6,757 nucleotides of DNA. Origin: VGRF01 sp964460485. Lineage in GTDB: Bacteria > Myxococcota_A > UBA9160 > UBA6930. Of the stretch, positions 5,679 through 6,757 are shown in pieces. The position numbers and the translations under genes are program-made. The stretch's first letter is position 1, and each line of letters begins with the position of its first letter. The notes below the pieces were generated by a model that made no database searches, had not been told where the DNA came from, and was given only the letters and a program-made list of their open reading frames with translations. The stretch covers positions 1 through 6,757 of the forward strand of contig CAYWRY010000191.1 of assembly GCA_964460485.1 (NCBI GenBank), in the 5' to 3' direction.

Positions 5679-6622
5679 CAGCGGAGCGACGCGAGCACCC
5701 GGGCGCCCGCGTCGTCGCCGGCGGTCACGGGCACCACCGCCACTTCGTCCGCGCCCGCGGCGAGGTAGTCGGCGAGGCGCGCGCGCAGGGTCGCTTCGTC
5801 GCCGAGCATCGCGACGGCCTCGAGCAGCGCGCGGGGTACTTCGTCGGCGAGGCGCGGCTGCGCCTCGCCGGCGCGCGCGCGCTGAACGAGGGCGCCGAAG
5901 CCCGCGGCGCGGAACATCTCGCCGTAGCCCGGCGGGGCGAGGTAGACGCACACCTGCCGCGCAAGCTGCGCGATCGCGTCGGCGCTCGACTCGTGCGCGG
6001 CGGCCACCCAGACCGCGAGGCGCGGCCGCGCGCGACCCGCGGCGCGCGCCTGGCGCTCGAGCGTCGCGCGCACGTCGCGCACCGCGTCCGGAGTGACGAG
6101 GTTCAGCACCACGCGGTCGGCCTCCCGTGCGGCCACCGCGAGCATCTTCGGCCCGAACGCGGCGAGCGTGATCTCCGCAGCGGGGGCGGCGACGCGCAGC
6201 TTGAAGCCGCCCGCGCTGCGCTCGCCGCGCAGCAGCGGGCGCAGCGCGGCGATCGTCTCGGCCGCGAGCTCGGGCAGGCGCGCGTAGGGACGCCCGTGCC
6301 AGCCGGCGACGATGGCCGGGCTCGAGGCGCCGAGCGCGAGCCGCGCGGGCCGGCCGCCGAGCTCGGAGACACTGCCCGCGCCGAGCGCGAGCGCGACCGC
6401 GCTGCGCACGCCGAGCGCGAGCGGCCCGAGCGTGAGCTCGATGCGCCGTGTCTCCCGCGCGAGCGCGCCGCCCAGCGCGAAGGCGTCGAAGGTGGCCATC
6501 TCGCCGATCCACAGCTCGGCGTAGCCGAGCCGGTCCGCCGCGCGCGCGATCTCCAGCGCCTCGCTCGCTGGATGGCCGAGCCAGTAGGGAAGCACCACCG
6601 CGCGAGCGCTGGGCGCGGTCAC
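5678..6622 (-). CDS. LLM-class flavin-/F420-dependent oxidoreductase (luciferase-like)
   Basis: A 314-residue TIM-barrel protein of the bacterial luciferase-like superfamily, whose members use reduced FMN or F420 for monooxygenation or hydride transfer. It shows the family pattern: a first strand (VVLPYW, 9-14); helix 1 ending RLGYAELWIGEM (31-42); LGPLALGVRSAVALALGAGS (65-84) then LGGRPARLALGAS (88-100); GWHGRPY (107-113); AAFGPKMLAVAAREADRVVLN (154-174); and a C-terminal LGDEATLRARLADYLAAGADEVAVVP (273-298). The start is uncertain. GTG at 6622 is preferred because homology-like sequence begins about eight residues later. A GTG at 6736 would add 38 residues rich in Arg and Ala that look non-coding. 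An in-frame TAG at 6754-6752 closes the frame, so the gene is complete. Neither start has a strong Shine-Dalgarno. The gene converges on the Mo-hydroxylase operon. The sequence seen here does not separate F420 from FMN use, and the substrate is unknown. Confidence 0.88.
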   Translation of the reverse strand: MTAPSARAVVLPYWLGHPASEALEIARAADRLGYAELWIGEMATFDAFALGGALARETRRIELTLGPLALGVRSAVALALGAGSVSELGGRPARLALGASSPAIVAGWHGRPYARLPELAAETIAALRPLLRGERSAGGFKLRVAAPAAEITLAAFGPKMLAVAAREADRVVLNLVTPDAVRDVRATLERQARAAGRARPRLAVWVAAAHESSADAIAQLARQVCVYLAPPGYGEMFRAAGFGALVQRARAGEAQPRLADEVPRALLEAVAMLGDEATLRARLADYLAAGADEVAVVPVTAGDDAGARVLASLR

Positions 6623-6757
6623 CGGCGCGGGTTCCGAGGCGCGGGCGAGCGGAGGCGAGCACCGCGCGCGGGCACGCCCCGCATCCCGCGCAACATCTGC
6701 CCTGCGCGCGCGTCGAAGAGCGGAAGCTCGGGCCACGTCACAGCGCGGACCCTAACG

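Noticed and set aside
1..6757. CRISPR array, insertion sequence or attachment site
   Set aside because: No spaced direct repeats, transposase motifs, terminal inverted repeats or tRNA-flanking duplications were seen on either strand.

Overview
This is a very GC-rich window (over 70% G+C by eye, with strongly G/C third codon positions) from a bacterium that carries oxidative accessory metabolism. The gene types fit a high-GC actinobacterium or a lineage of the former Deltaproteobacteria or a similar soil or marine group: a soluble-type cytochrome P450, a molybdenum hydroxylase and a luciferase-like flavin/F420 oxidoreductase. There is no rRNA or other marker, so the organism cannot be placed more closely.

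Layout. Positions 1-178 are non-coding and hold one clear 9-bp hairpin. A cytochrome P450 (179-1453) is on the minus strand. A 104-bp divergent intergenic region separates it from a plus-strand operon of four genes: a molybdopterin-binding large subunit of the xanthine dehydrogenase/CO dehydrogenase superfamily (1558-3837), a small MoaD/ThiS-like ubiquitin-fold sulfur carrier (3956-4201), the FAD-binding medium subunit (4247-5116) and the 2x[2Fe-2S] small subunit (5143-5616). A nested hairpin in a 61-bp gap separates this operon from a convergent minus-strand gene for a luciferase-like (LLM class) oxidoreductase (5678 to about 6622). The last 135 bases hold no convincing gene beyond a possible but unlikely N-terminal extension of that protein.

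How the genes work together. The large, medium and small subunits make a complete cytoplasmic molybdenum hydroxylase. Substrate is hydroxylated at the Mo centre, and electrons pass through two [2Fe-2S] clusters to FAD. The active-site loop reads AYRAPGAP. It is neither the form I CO dehydrogenase loop (AYxCSFR) nor the form II loop (AYRGAGR), and the glutamate that purine-type enzymes have after GGGFGGK is a threonine. The enzyme is therefore probably not a CO or xanthine oxidase, and its substrate is unknown. The MoaD-like gene inside the operon is the most unusual feature. It suggests a dedicated sulfur carrier for cofactor synthesis or for another sulfur transfer, and its C-terminus is Gly-Gly-Arg rather than the usual exposed Gly-Gly. 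The P450 and the LLM oxidoreductase could act on the same or related organic substrates, but that link rests only on proximity.
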